From positions 1,054,001 through 1,118,000 of the forward strand of contig JAJUBI010000002.1 in NCBI GenBank assembly GCA_022419385.1: DNA of 64,000 bases. The letters are read 5' to 3'. The position numbers and the translations under genes are program-made. Below are positions 1-13,253 of this stretch, piece after piece (the stretch's first letter is position 1; the number at the start of each line of letters is the position of its first letter). This DNA comes from Paraconiothyrium sp. Pb-2020. Taxonomy: Eukaryota; Ascomycota; Dothideomycetes; Pleosporales; Didymosphaeriaceae. Below the pieces are notes generated by a model. That model ran no database searches. It was not told the DNA's origin and saw only the letters and a list, made by a program, of their open reading frames with translations.

Positions 1-1565
1 ACTGCAAATACGCGGAACCTCTCCACGTATACATCCGAACTTTGTCGTCGTTGTTGAACCCGCCACTGAAGAAGATGTGCAGAAGACGATACAATACGCC
101 TCCGAATTAGGATTACCCTTCCTAGCTGTTTCTGGTAGTCACGGCTGGACGAAGACGCTCAATAACATACCCTATGGTATTCAAATCAACATGCGGAAGC
201 TGAACAGCATAACTCTGGACTCGAGCGGCACAACAGCAACTGTCGGTGGGGGCACGCTTCAGTGGGAGTTGAACAGGGCGCTCTACGCTAGGAACAAACA
301 AACAGGTAATTCCCTCTTCAGATACACGCGAGAGCCGATTACTACTATGTTTGATACTTGAACTCTGACTTCGTTCCATCAGCGACCACTCTCTGTGAGT
401 GTGTCTCGGTCGTTGGCCCATTGTTGGCCGGTGGACACAGTATGCTGCAAGCTCAACATGGTTACACGCTCGATAACCTTGCTTCCGCGCGGGTCATCCT
501 CGCCAATGGAACTGCAGTCACTGCATCTATCTCCACCAATTCAAACCTATTCTGTAAGCAACATTTTTTCGCTTGGTTGGGACATGCACTCTGCTTCCGT
601 CTATCCTGGTTTTATTCGTACTGATTTGATATCCTCATCTTAGGGGCCCTCAGAGGTGCTGGCCACAATTTCGGCATTGTAACAAGCGTGGAATTAAAGG
701 TGTACGATATCCCAAGCAACTGGACACTATCTACCTTCATCTACAGTAGCGACAAACTCGAGGCCGTGCTGGACCTAGTCAATAAGATTGATAGCGATGC
801 AACCCGTTCCCCCAATCTAGTAATTTCCGGCGTAGTCACGCGAATTCCTCCTATGGATCCTCACAATGCAAGTGCACCTTGTCTGATCTTTCAACTATAT
901 TGACTGACCACGTGTAGCCCTTGATACTGTACAGCATCTCATATCAAGGCCCAAAACCTGAAGCCGATCCCTATTTTGCCCAATTTGAAGCTATCGGACC
1001 CCTCACCGTCAAGCCCGCCACCAACGTCAACAATGTCGATATATACAAATTGACCCAAAACAGTCTTGACAGCGTCGCTTGTACCCGTAATAGAAGCTCA
1101 ATGGGTAGTGGCACCTCGTTGCCCCTCTGGAACACGACTGCAGCCCGCGCAGCTTTCGACATCTTCACCAATTTGACCGCCGACCCACGATTTTCCCAAT
1201 CCGTCTTCCTGCTCGAGAATTACGGTATGCAAGGAGTCCAAGCTGTCGACCCTGGATCGACATCCTTGAGTCTAGAGGAGCGCCAGTACCCCGCGGTAGC
1301 GAATCCGACGATCTGGTGGAACGGATCGGCTGCCCTGGGCCAGGCGGATGCTGAGGCGTATGGAGAGCAGATCAGGCAGGCGCTCTTCTCGGGGCTGCCG
1401 GAGGGAGCAAAGAAGCACACGTACGTGAACTACGCAGTGGGTACGGAGCACTTCAACCAAATGTATGGATATGACACGACCAGGGTGCAAAAATTGAAGG
1501 CGCTGAAGAAGGTGTACGATCCGAATGACAGATTCGGTTATTACAATCCTGTACCTCTGGTGTAA
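1..1565 (+). CDS. FAD-linked oxidase (BBE-like), 5' end outside window
   Basis: This is a flavin-dependent oxidase of the FAD_binding_4/berberine-bridge family. The visible exons are <2-305, 383-553, 644-867 and 918-1565. The splices join one frame: 305/383 gives NKQTATTLCECVS, 553/644 gives [20 protein letters not shown]. The segment SGSHGW carries the histidine that in this family often binds FAD covalently, and GPLLAGGHSMLQ plus [14 protein letters not shown] are typical PCMH-fold motifs. The C-terminus (AVGTEHFNQMYGYD, then YDPNDRFGYYNP) is a BBE domain. The signal peptide and first residues lie before base 1. The third intron (868-917) appears to use a GC-AG donor, GCAAGT. The substrate is unknown; fungal members oxidise sugars, alkaloids or polyketides. 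The family call is secure, the exact role is not. Confidence 0.9.
868..917 (+). other. GC-AG intron in the FAD oxidase
   Basis: The donor is GCAAGT at 868-873 and the acceptor is GTGTAG ending at 917, 50 nt in all. Only this choice joins codon AAT (865-867) to CCC (918) in phase 0 and keeps both flanking conserved frames open. The nearby GT donor at 872 shifts the frame. It would be a non-canonical GC-AG intron. Confidence 0.7.
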
Positions 1566-1858
1566 AGCCGGTGTCAGGATTTGAGGAAGCGATCAATCAT
1601 CGCCACCGCAACGGTGCGTATGACATGCGATATAACGCACCGGACGGCTAGTGAGATTATAGGTAGTCCTGCTGCCCAGTATGTGCAAATCACATCAGTA
1701 TGGTTAGTCCAAAAAACCTCCTACTGAAATAGTTTGAATACATTCTACATCGACAGAACCGTCGCATCCCCTAGCACCTACCAACTCTATACTCCCTTCG
1801 AGCAAATGCCACCGTTTTCGAAATGTTGCCATGCCTTCACCACGTTCCCATTTTCCAC

Positions 1859-2289
1859 TCACGAAAAAGGACACTCCACAAAAGCCTTCACAAACGGCTT
1901 CCCATCCGCCGCCTCAACACACTGCCCCACCGGTGCCGGATAACCGGTGCTCAAACACCCATCATCTGTGTACAGCGTCGCTGTCACGCTTGCATCAGCA
2001 TCCATCTCTCCCGCCTTTTGCCATCATACGGATTTCAAAACTCACCAGAGCACCCCGGATATTGCGCCGTAACCTTGTAGCTGATGATATCCGGCGTGTT
2101 GTCGTTGCGATCGAGCAACTGGCATGTGCCGCCGCGACCGAAGATCGGGTCCGCCCAAACGAAGGAAGATGCGTCGCAGCCGGGACCGGAGTAGATCTCC
2201 GCGACTGTGTTGTAGAAGTCTGGGTCACCCGGACTTTGGGCAAGGACGAGTGGGAGGAGCGTCGAAAGAGTGAGGGTGAAGGAACGCAT
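1859..2289 (-). CDS. Small secreted six-cysteine protein
   Basis: Exons are 2289-2046 and 1980-1859, giving 121 residues. The intron 2045-1981 (65 nt) has donor GTGAGT and acceptor GACAG; a nearer AG would bring in a stop at once. Residues 1-18 are a clear signal peptide (MRSFTLTLSTLLPLVLAQ). The mature part has exactly six cysteines, at about 38, 56, 80, 90, 102 and 118, an even number suited to three disulfide bonds. I recognise no domain. Small size, secretion and paired cysteines are traits shared by fungal apoplastic effectors and by harmless extracellular proteins, so function is open. The gene converges on the FAD oxidase, and its promoter lies in the gap before VPS13. Confidence 0.75.
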
Positions 2290-2882
2290 GATGATTAGGC
2301 GCTGAGTGAGGTAGGGTTTGCAGAATCATTCGAGGAGTCAGTGACGGTGTAAATACTGCCAAACACTCTGCCAAGTACTTGGAAGCTGAGGGAGGCTTCT
2401 CGTGTATGTATAGTGAACGCCGGAGCATTTGCAATCATATCACACTGCTGAGGACCACTTCTCTCGTCGCAAGTCTTCCGAATATGGGCATGCTGATGAT
2501 GGTGCTGATGCGAAACGTCAGGTGGAGGATTTGATCCCTGCTGTTATTTGGCGGTGTAAGCTGGAAGCGAGACTGACTGATCCCCCTACACGAACATTCC
2601 ACACTGCAGGAATGTGCATATATCTTGTAGCAGACATATGAGAAGAAGTAGATAGGCAGAAGTTCTTGTTGGATCCGGTGTGATGGTTGAATGCTGTATC
2701 CACCTTCGTTATGAACTCCACATCCTTCCTAACCTCCAAAGAGTCAAAAGAGTCGGGGGAGCCATATTAGAAATGACGATGATATTACTCATTACAATGG
2801 CAACAGGAAGAAACCGAACCACCCTATCGCTATGCTACGCCCATTGTACTATGCATAACCTTCCTGATCCTATACAGACAAT
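2290..2882. other. Intergenic, 593 nt
   Basis: This gap holds the promoter of the small secreted protein and the 3' end of VPS13. I see no ORF with recognisable content and no RNA gene. Confidence 0.6.
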
Positions 2883-5800
2883 CTAACCCTTTGCATTCCA
2901 TCGATCATTATAAGCATTGACCGCCACAGCAACCTGCCTATAGAACCAATTTCTACTCCCTTCATCCGCCACTGGGATATACGGGCCGTTCGTTCCACCC
3001 TTCAACGTGATACTCATCCCCGTCCTCTCCTTACTGATGGTCTGAACATCCTTCAGCGGGACATCCCACTCTGTTCGGAGCGCCTTCGTTCTGACCATCA
3101 AGATCCCATTATACGTCAGCATGACGAGCATGTCTTTGCCTTGAAGCTCCAGGTGGGCGATGTAGTCGTCGTTGAAGTACTTTCCATTGTCGAGAGTCTT
3201 GAGCCAGAACTGGCCCAGAGCTTCGCGCTGGGAGTAAGGACGTACGATGCCGTCTGTTCCGATGAAGCGTGTGAGGCGCACACGATCGAGGCCTTCTTGA
3301 TCGAAAACTGTTGTTGTGTTGCGCACGCCCTCGGCCATGTTAGAGGCGAGATCGAACGCGCCAATAGCAGCTTTGGTGGGGACACCGAGGAGGCCTTTGC
3401 CAACACCTTTGACGAAGCCGAGAGCGCCTTCTTTCTCTGCACCTTGGATGGGGTGACGAGCGAGACCACCCAGGCCACTTGCAAGACTGCTGGCGAAGGC
3501 GTTGCCGCCAGCTGTGATGCCATACAGGGCGTGCTTCGGCCGATTGCGCGAACGGGACATGCGGCGTTGGTCTTGGAACTCCTTGTCTAGCGTTGCGGCA
3601 GAAAGACCCTTGGACATACTTCCAGTGAACTTAGCCATACTGTCGGAGAAGCCGAACACTGATTTCTTGACGAAGCTTGATGCACCTTTTGCGATACCGA
3701 TACCGAGCTCCTCTGGACGGTCGGACTTGACCAGACCCTGGTACGGCTCGTAGAAGATATCGGCAACACCAGAGCTAACGTTCGTGAAAAGGCCAACAGG
3801 GTTACCGAGGAAATCAGCAGATCCGATAACGACGTGCACCTGACGAAGGGACTCCTGCACGTAGTGGTTTTTGATGTTGGCAACGAGCGCATCTGTCGAG
3901 ACGCGTACATTCTCGAGCATCAATGCGTTGTATCGTACAGGTGCGTCATTGACATTGCCGATCGACATGGTGAGTACATTGACAGCGAACATTAACGGGT
4001 TCGCTGAGGTCATGGTGTCCTCGGCATTGATGCGTTCCGTTCGCACGAAAGAAAGATCAACTTGCATAGGCTGCAAGTGAAGTAGTTCGAAGTAGACATC
4101 CTGTCCAGACTGCTCCTGTTGGGGCTCTGGGATATCGAGCGATTCGTCCCACAGCTTGCCTTCTTTCTCTTCTGACCATGACGCACCAGGGATCTTTGCA
4201 AAATCAAGCATCGCGAATATGAAGTCCTCATCGATCTCCAGAGTCATCTGCTGAAGGAGAATGGTGAAGTACTTGATGTACAACACACCATAAGAGTCGT
4301 CCTTTACTCGGGTGATGCTCGTCTGGAAGATTGGATGCGCTTCCATCTCCTTCCCAGTCTTTGGAACAACACTCGGGTAAAAGATGATAGGGAAGATTCC
4401 TCCATATAGTTGGTTATCGATCTGGATCCACTTGACATGCAGATTGACCATCTGGTAAAGTGGCGAATCTGAATACTTGAGTTCAATGTCGCGCAGCGTT
4501 AGGTACACGAGCTCCTTTAGGTGACGATTGACGAGCGAGATTCCAATACCAGCGAGGCGTAGTTGTGCTTTGAACGTGACATTGGTGTCCATGTCCTTGA
4601 CTTCGAACCCTCCAGCTGTCGATGAGGAGCCTGCAGACTTCTGCTTGTACAGACTCTTGGACGGCTTGTAGTTCGAAAGCTCCAATGTTTGTGTAGGACC
4701 AGTGGCAACCACGTTCAGATCGATGATCTTTTGGCGCTGTCCTTGGGCGGGTGGCAGTTTGAAGGGAATAAGGTTGCCAATCTCCGCAAGCTTGACGTTT
4801 CGCTCTCTTCCGTTGGCACTCAGTACTATCTCCTTATTTTTCCCAGCTGGGAAGTCCCAGGCATATGGCATGATGCTCCTAGGAGGAAGGCGGTATCGAA
4901 TGGGTCGGAAGCCAGTTCCTCGATCATCTTCATCCTCATCCAGATTGGGATTGGCCTGCCAGTAGAGAAACTCTTGGTCGCTCATGTTCTTGAAAGAGAA
5001 CGGCCAGTGCTTAGTCTCGACGCTGATATGGATAAAGATCGTCGCTCCTTCCATGAGAATGTCGACGCGGACCAATTTTTGGCGCTGGCCAGCCTTCGAC
5101 AGCTTGACGTGAACATTGCCAACATTTGAGATGTTGAATGGGGATGACCACTGGTTGTTAACGCCAGGGTAGCACAACGATATCTGGGGCGCTCCACCCT
5201 GTCGAAGCCATCGTAAAGGTAGCAGCTCTCCATCCTTGACGGATGTCCAGTCAGACGAGCCAGGCTCACGAATGTTCACCTCCTCCTTCATCTTATTTTT
5301 GATGATGAAACGGGGGGCGACAGTCACAACCTTCGTTAAGTTGAACTTTCCTTCACCCTCACTGACGCTGACACCAAGATGCATGTCAGATCGGGCTTTG
5401 GTGGACGGAAGAGCAACGGCATAGTTGCTTCCAATCGCATCCAAACTCTGCGGCTTACTCCAATTCGCATCTCCGACCTTGAGGAGCGCACGGTTCTTCT
5501 TGTCCTGCGTAGGGTAGGAGAACATCAGAGGCAACGGCTTGCTTGAGTCGCTCTGGTCATTAGCAAAGATGCCCTGTCCGGCAGCCGCTCGAGCTTGTCC
5601 CATGAATTGCTTCGCTCGCACATCGAGTTCCAAGCCGGTGCGGTTCAGAATGATGTATGGACTGTAGATCGTCACCTTGAACGACCCACCTCCGTCAGGG
5701 TAGTTGCTGATGAAGTTAGCAGGTAATCAAGGAATTGAGTAAGCAGGACCTACTAGAAATGCATGTTGAGATGAAGAGACAGGTCATTGTCATCTTTCAA

Positions 5801-8800
5801 CTCTAGGGTCTTCTCTCTCCTAAAGCTTTCTCGATCCGTGGAATTGATGATACCGAACTTGCTGGCTTTGAACGGGGTATCTTGCAAATCGACGCTAATG
5901 AGCAGCAAATGAGATAACTCAACAACGTGAACAGGGCTCACGCCACCCTTCCTGAGGAAATTGGTCCAATCCTTCTTAGTGTTGCTATCGTATATCCTGT
6001 ACTTGAAATCGAAGGGCAACAAATTCTGTACTTCAACCGGTGCAGCCAAGCGCAAGCGCATGTACGGGTATACGCTCGTGAGAGGGTCTTTTCTGTCGAA
6101 AGATGCATGCAATTGGAAGTAGAAAGGAGGCGATTGATCGTCCTGCTCGCCGCGGCAGGTGATTGTTCGCGTGGGACGCTTGAGCAACTCCTTCGCGCTC
6201 GTTTGACCACTCATAGCCGAATCCTTGATCAGGACGGACAACGATGGAGTGCATGAAGGCTGCACCAACAGGCGCAGGCCTTGCATCACCCGGCGCCACC
6301 TTCTCAATCTTCAGGAGATGGCCCTCCTCTGGGCTGTAGATTCCGAGCTCGATGGGAATCTGAGTGTTGTTTTCCACGAGTAGCGGAGACCTGAAGGTAA
6401 TGTTCTTGACATTGTCGGCACCAAGCTCCACATCGACCAAGATGCGATGCTGTACTCGGTCTTGCTTCGGCTTGAGGTTATACAAAAACTCTCCCTCTCG
6501 ATGGACCGGTATCCGCTGAATGGGATCAAACCCACTGCCTTCCAATCTGATGCCTAGTACACCAGTCGCTGCATCTGTAGAAAGCGATTCACGGGTAGAC
6601 GAAGCATCCTCAAAGCGCCATGGCTGCTCGTTCCCGTCCTCGAGCTTGGCGGCATACCCTTCGCTTGTGTCCTTGCCTTCAGCCCATACGTCGAGGTTGA
6701 AGCCAGTGTAATTACGAATGCGGTAAGGAGCATCATCACTCCGAGGCTTCGAAAGTATGTCCTCTTCTGTGGTGAGGAAATCAAATGATTTGGAGGCCAG
6801 GGCGATTGTGGCGGACGTTATCGTGAGCTCCATAGCTTTGCGCGAGTACAATTCTACTCCAAGTCTGTCGGGATTCTGGTCCTTGGACATGTGGAAGCCG
6901 AGCTGCCACGGCTCAATCAACGGTTCCCACGCTGATTTTGAGAAGTTGTAAACATTGAGGAGTGTGTCAACGGAGGTGTCAGCAGTCATAGCACCAGACC
7001 AGTCACGCACGTCAACGCCAAACTTCTTAACTCGCCAGTCGAGGAACGGCATTTCGTGTACATCACCAATGAGCACAACACGTATGCCTTCGATATTGAC
7101 GTTCATCTCCTCGCGCTTGAGGACAGCAGAGCCTTGAGCGGGCCTAGGTGGTTGCGGTGGGGCACCGTGCTGGCTTGACCGTTTTGTTGTTGCGAGAGAC
7201 CTGGCCGCTGGCTTGGAGGACGCCGCTTTGCCCACTGTAGACTTGGCCTTCTTCGACGGCGTGCCCTGCTTGATCGCCTTTGGAGTCTCTTCAGCCATCT
7301 TCTTATCATCGTTGGCTCCCGACATAGCTGAAGCGCGATTCACGATCTGCATGGCGAGCAGGATATCGCGGAGAGACAAGCGCAGCACAAGAGGTTCGAT
7401 ATCAACATGGATGGTGATCAATGACGAGTTTTTGCCTTGATTCCGCATGTCCAGGGCGGTCTGGATGCTAAAGTCATCCAGGATGCGCATCCTGCTCGTT
7501 TCAAAGCGATCCATGCGACAAAGGAACATGCCGACTTTATCGACTTGTAAGGTGATGGCTTGTTGTTTCGATACGAGCACTTGTTTCGTGCCGAGGACGA
7601 TGGCTTCTGAAGTCGAGATCGCGGGATTGGCGATGAGAACAACTTGCGCATCGACGAGATTAACGCGAAAAGAGACGTTCATACCATTGTCTACTTGGTC
7701 AGATTCAGCCCCAGGCTTGACTGGCGAGCGCGAGCCATCCGGTGACATTATCTCAGTGTCGCTATCCGCATCATCTTCTTCAGCTTCATCGTCAATCGTG
7801 AGAGGCTCATCTGTAGCCAATCCAGCATTGACGAAGGCTTGCAGTGCGAATAGGTAGTCCAAAGCCAGTATCATCCTTGGGCTGTCGATGGTGAGAAGCG
7901 CGATCAAGTTCTTCTCTTGGCCGCCGGAGATTGAGACACTCGCCATGAACTGCTGCTTGACGTCGTTGTTGATCAAGGACATGATCTTCCTAAACTTATT
8001 GGTGCCTTGAGTGCGACTGTCGCGAATTGTAAACGACTGAACTACTAGTTCTGCTTCCATAGCACCGTCGCTGATCATACGAAGCTTCACATTTGTCTCG
8101 TTGAGGGAGAACTTTGACAAGCTAGCACCTTCGACATCGCCGACCGGCTCGCCATCCTGTGACTTGATGAGCTCTAAGCCGATAGCGCCGACTTTGAAGA
8201 CAAAGTCAAGCTTCGTCCACTTGTCGTCGTCAGTCTGAAGCTCGGGGCCTTGGCTTGCCACAACGTCTTGCGAAGCTTCTTGTGAAGGTGGCTCCTTGTC
8301 CGTGAGTCTTCTGGCTGGTTCAGTGGTCGAGGCAGGAAGCTCTTGGTGAGCGTCTTCTTCTAGGCCGTCTGTGTCGGTCGCAAAAGCCTGCGGGATAGAT
8401 CGTGAAAGCTCTAGTGCGAACTTCACCTGCTCGGGCGTGAGCTTGAGGTTGATGTTCGACATGCCGCCGTCAATCTCCAGGTCAGGACGTTGCTGCCCAT
8501 GCTTATGCTCTACCATAGTGATATTGAAGTCTAAATCAACCTTGTCAATGAGCTCTAACTCCTCAGACCTGTCATCTTCGTAATGGAGCTTCGATGTCAG
8601 CTTGACGTTGCGAATGCCGGCCGTGATCTTGTTCGCTGTATCAGAACCTTCGGAGTCATCCAAAGGATCGAACTTGTTCTTGGCATATATCTCTCCTAGG
8701 TTGGCGGTCAAGGTATCACGCTCTGGCTTGTCCGAGATAACCATCCTGGGGAACACAACAATGGGGGTGCTGATGGTGATGTCGAAGTGAAATTTCGTGG

Positions 8801-11800
8801 CCCGCTGCTGGATTTGTGTTGCTTGGTTGGCCGCAGCTTGCCGCGCGGCGTTGAAGATGGCTTGCATTTTACCGAACTTGACTGCAAATTCCATGATCTT
8901 ACGGAACGGCTCCGTGAGGAAGTTGATCTTGATCGATCCAGTCTTCAGGGCAACAGATGCGTCATATCCAGGGTAGCTGTCTAGCTCGCTATCGAAGGTC
9001 TCGTAACTGAAGTCCGCCAAATTCTTGCCTTCGATGGTCACCAATTGGCGCAACGGCGAGTCCTCGGGTACGCCTTGATTCACATCATCGATCAACGACA
9101 AGTTACCTAGTTGCCCGCCAATGCGCATAGTTTTCCCATGTAGGAAGATACCTACTTCGCCAGAGTTGAGACTTAGTGTGGCCAAACGTATGCCGTCGTT
9201 GTTGAGTATTACCGATATTCGCTTCAATTCAGCTCGGATGCGGATCTTGTCTTGATCTTGCTGTGGGGCCTGCACAACCTCTGGTTGTTCCCCGGCCTTG
9301 TCAGAAATCTGTGCTTGTTGATCCTGGGCTTGACCAGGATTTGTGAATGTGACCAATACGAAGTCCAAAAGCGTCAGCAAAGTTCTGCGCGTAACGATGA
9401 GGTTGATAGTAGACACCGCGACATCCAGGTTCATCGCAATGCCTTCATACTTAGACTGGAATTCTGGCGACTCCTTGTTTACTTTGACGAACCTCAAAGA
9501 AAATAGGTCCTTCTGCTCCTTAGCTGAGACATCTTCCGATGAAATGATGTTTCGGAATTCAGGCAGTGGGTCCTGTTCCACATGGTCTTCCACCGCTAGC
9601 GACTTTAAGCTGACTTCCGCAACCATGTCAAATGGCTCTTGGTAGAAGTTGAGATCGAAGTGCTCGGCGACAAGTTCGACCAAGAGTTGGTCGGCCTTCT
9701 TGCCCTCAGGATCTGATCGATAGAGCGAGCCCTGCAGCTTGTCCACAGTGAAGTTGAACTCGAAGTTTCGCTGGTGGATGTTGATGTCGGATTTCGATTT
9801 TGCCTGTGGAGCATCTTCGAACTTCTCGTCTTTAACACTGTCGTTATCTTCTTCAAGCACAAGCTCGTGTTCTTGTGCGGCGAATTGGAAAGATTTTGAT
9901 CTAGGCCGACCGAGAGGGTCTTCATTTGGTTTCGCTTCGCTCGTAGGCTTGAGGTTCGATGGGCCCTTCGCGCCTTCAGTGATCTGTTTGCTTGACTGGT
10001 CGTTCTCGAATTTCGGTATCGCGACATCAATGAGCTTCATCAAGTTCTTGTATTTTGAGTCGGATATCGACGCATGAAGAATAGGAAGGTTACCACCGAT
10101 GCGGAACTTGGTCAAGTCGGATGCTTTAGGAACGATGCATATCTCAATCTTGAAATCCATGTTTATTCGGTCAACAATGTGCAAACTCTTCGAAGTGGCA
10201 TTTTCTTCGAGCTGTGCGCGCGTTTCCTCGATCGACGGCCCAATGAGAACCTGCGTTGAATGGAGCTTGAGAAGAAACTTGTCGTACATCAATGCTTCCA
10301 GCTTCTTGAAGTCGTCTTCGGTGTACTGCTGTTTCTGCTTCGACTGAATGTCGTTTATAGTGTTTTTGTCCACCAGCTCGCTTGTGACGCTGATGTGACC
10401 TGCATCGATGATGAGGCAATTGCTAGACTTCTTCGTGACAGAGTCAGGAACGATGATCAGAGGCGCTTGCAGATCAAGCTGAGCATTGATGGTTTTGTGT
10501 TCTGTGAGAGCGAACTCTAGACCAGCGCGGGTCTGTTGGCGGATGCCTTCGACCGTAGCTCCAGCTGTTTCCATGAGAGCACCAATAGATTCCATGTGCC
10601 GCTCTGGAGGCTTAAAGAACTTGGCCACTTCTACCACGAACTTCGGGTTGTACACAAACTCCATACCTTTCAGCTTCATGGTAAGAGCTGTGTCGGCGCT
10701 TCCATCAAGCGGGTTCTTCTCGAAAGCCAGCTGGAAGAAAGGATCTTCCTGCTCATCTGCTTCGTCGTCATCACCATCTTTCGATGTCTCGTCGTCGTTG
10801 AGCTCTTCAATGCGCTTATCATCCGGTACAGGCGGAGCGTCCTTGATTGTAATGAGATGAGGAAAGAGGCTGCCTTCGGTAGTACCGTCATACAAGCGCA
10901 TGCCTTCTAGAGCAACCTTGAAGAACATAGAATCCGTCCGTTGGAGGAACTGTGTACTGAATGAATCGAAAAGTAGTCGCAATATGTCATTCGCCTGACC
11001 GTGAGGGTCTCGCTTCAATGTGAAGCTACCCGTCCGCAGGCTCATATTAACTTCCATCTTGACGTACTCCCGAGGCATGTCTACGGATTCGGTGATCGCA
11101 TTTTTCTCATCCCAGTCGATAGCGTCATACAACTCCTTGCGCTGCTCGTCTGTCATTTGAGTGTTATCGTCCTTGTTCTCTTCTTGCTTGGAGCCCCAAA
11201 TCCACGAGCCCCAGCCCTGCTTCGGAGGTGGTTTCTGTACACCGACGTTTTCCTTGCGCAGTTGATTGCGGGCTAATGAGCGCCAGAACCGGAGATCTTC
11301 GTACTTCAGCTTTCGCTCGAGCTTATCGAGATCTTCGTTCTCCTCCGCACTGAGCTTTTCTTCCCTCTTTCTCTTCTTGAAAAGGTCGATGTAGCGTATG
11401 CGATCGTCTCGCCTCTCCTTGAAATAGTCCCAACTCCACTGCCGGTTTCGTTCATGAATCTTGTCGAGGACAGCTTGACCTGCAAAACGCAGCCACCCCG
11501 CAGGGTCTTCCTTCGGCGATGATTTGGGCTGGAACTTTTTGTACTCCTGGTGTCGGATGACATAGTGGAAAAGATCGACCAGCATGAGTGCGTCGCGGTA
11601 TTGATCTTCATCAATGATGAAACCAAGCTCGTCGAAGAGTAATCGAGCCTTCATCTTAGGTTTGTCGGCCTTGCCGGTCTTGTCCATTTCAAGACCCATA
11701 CGACCGCTTATAGGCTTGAGGATGAATTGGTGGTCGCCTAGCTCGGGGTTCTCACCCCTTACAATCATTCCTCGGACCTTCTCAATGAAATCATCATGGT

Positions 11801-12512
11801 CAATATCCTGCTCATCTTTGCTCTGGTTTCCTTTGCCAGTCCCAATCAACTTCGCGTCAGTATCCCAATATATTGCAAGCGAGCCGAGCGTCGCCAGCTT
11901 GTGAGTTGAGCTTGCGGTGCCTTGGATGAAGGTCGGCTTCCAGTTCTCATCGGTGCTGATGGCGCTGAAGTCGGCGAGTGTGAGACCCAGTGCGAACGGG
12001 TGGCCAGGATCGGCTATTGAGTCTTCATATCGAATGTGGATGTTCTTGACAGTGACCTGTACATTGTCCACTATGGCCGTGACCAGGCTTGCCGTGAAGC
12101 TTTGATTTTTCTGCTGCTCTTCAGCACTCATGCCTTCGGTATTCCGCTCTTTCAGTAGCTCAGCGCTGTCAAGTTTCTCCATCTTCACAGCGTGCGCTCT
12201 ACGCTCCTCTTCTTCAGCATCGTAATCGGCATCCTCTTTGGGGGCTGCCAATAGGTAGACATCCTCGATGTTGACCTTCAAGGGCTTCCCTCGCAGATTC
12301 GACCAGGGTATCGAAAGTGTAAGTGACCCCAGATGGCCTGCGACCACATTGAGGGGAAGATGTAGTTGATCGAGCGCTTCGCGGCGAAGTTCGAGATTAC
12401 GCAATTTCACATCGCCGGACCAGATACCGACATTTAGCTGTTTTGGGTCGAAGTTCTGGACATACATGCCCAGGAACCTATTGAGCAGGTTCGAAACAAG
12501 CCCCTCAAGCAT
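2883..12512 (-). CDS. VPS13: VPS13 bridge-like lipid transfer protein, apparent frameshift
   Basis: VPS13 is a very large rod that moves phospholipids between membranes at contact sites. Exons are 12512-5754 and 5706-2883, split by a 47-nt intron (5753-5707) with a GCTAAC branch site. About 3,190 residues are encoded, normal for fungal VPS13. The N-terminus (MLEGLVSNLLNRFLGMYVQN) is the chorein domain. The middle is the long extended repeat region. After the intron, GGSFKVTIYSPYIILNRTG opens the SHR-BD/VAB adaptor-binding region. The C-terminus has the ATG2_C-like segment (ELGIGIAKGASSFVKKSVFG and a Gly-rich helix region) and a PH-like end. At about 6194 the frame shifts by +1 with conserved sequence on both sides and no room for an intron. 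This is a real mutation or an assembly error. Confidence 0.93.
6188..6201 (-). other. VPS13: Frameshift junction inside VPS13
   Basis: Reading on the minus strand, one frame ends ...GFGYEWSNER at 6197-6195 and the next frame resumes KELLKRPTRTITC at 6193. Base 6194 is the odd nucleotide. From memory of fungal homologues I expect about three more residues here (roughly LFW), so an 8-base loss fits as well as a 1-base gain. Confidence 0.75.
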
Positions 12513-13253
12513 GGCAGCGATGGGCGACCGTTACCCAGGTCGGGGGCGAGTTGAAGAGGTGGGTTGGAGGTATCGCGGGGTTCGAGAGGTGTTTCGTTAG
12601 GTCGTGCGATTTCGTGAAGTCATAGGTAACTGCTGCGATCAAGCATGACAGCGCGAGCGTGGGTATCGTAAGCTATGGACACAGTGGGAGGAGTGAGGGA
12701 GGGGCCACGGGGAGTTTGTGGCGGTGTGCTTGGGATCAGGCCAGCCAGTCTCTTGGAAGTCTGAGGACTGGGGCGTAAATTAATCTCAGGTATAGTCGTA
12801 CAGGATTAGCAACGACACGGAGGGAAAGAATGATGCACGGTAAGGCAACAGTGGTGCGTAGGAATTGATCGCCCGCAAGTTAGATGCAGGTCTATGCATG
12901 ACGTATTGGGGGGGCAGCTAGCCTGGAAAAACAAACGGGCGTTTGGCCCGAGTACCGACGCGCTGGGTGCGCGATTCGCTCAAAGTTTTGACAGCCGTTC
13001 CATTCAACCACGATTTGTGAGAAACATCGTTCCATCACCTAGAGTTGATATTCCGATACCGACACATATCCAATATTACCGAATCGCCTGCTTTCACCCA
13101 AATTGGTGACCGCGCCTTTGCTGTAGCACCCTTCGCAGCGTCCTCGAACAGTGCTGCACCGAGTGATAGAACCCCGTCCGAGACATACGATCTACCGATT
13201 CGTTGCGCGACAATCTATAGCAAATCGAAGTGATCACATAATTGACAGACACG
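12513..13253. other. Divergent promoter region of VPS13 and the Emi1-like gene
   Basis: This is 741 nt between two divergent starts. I see no ORF of note; it should carry both promoters and 5' leaders. Confidence 0.6.
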
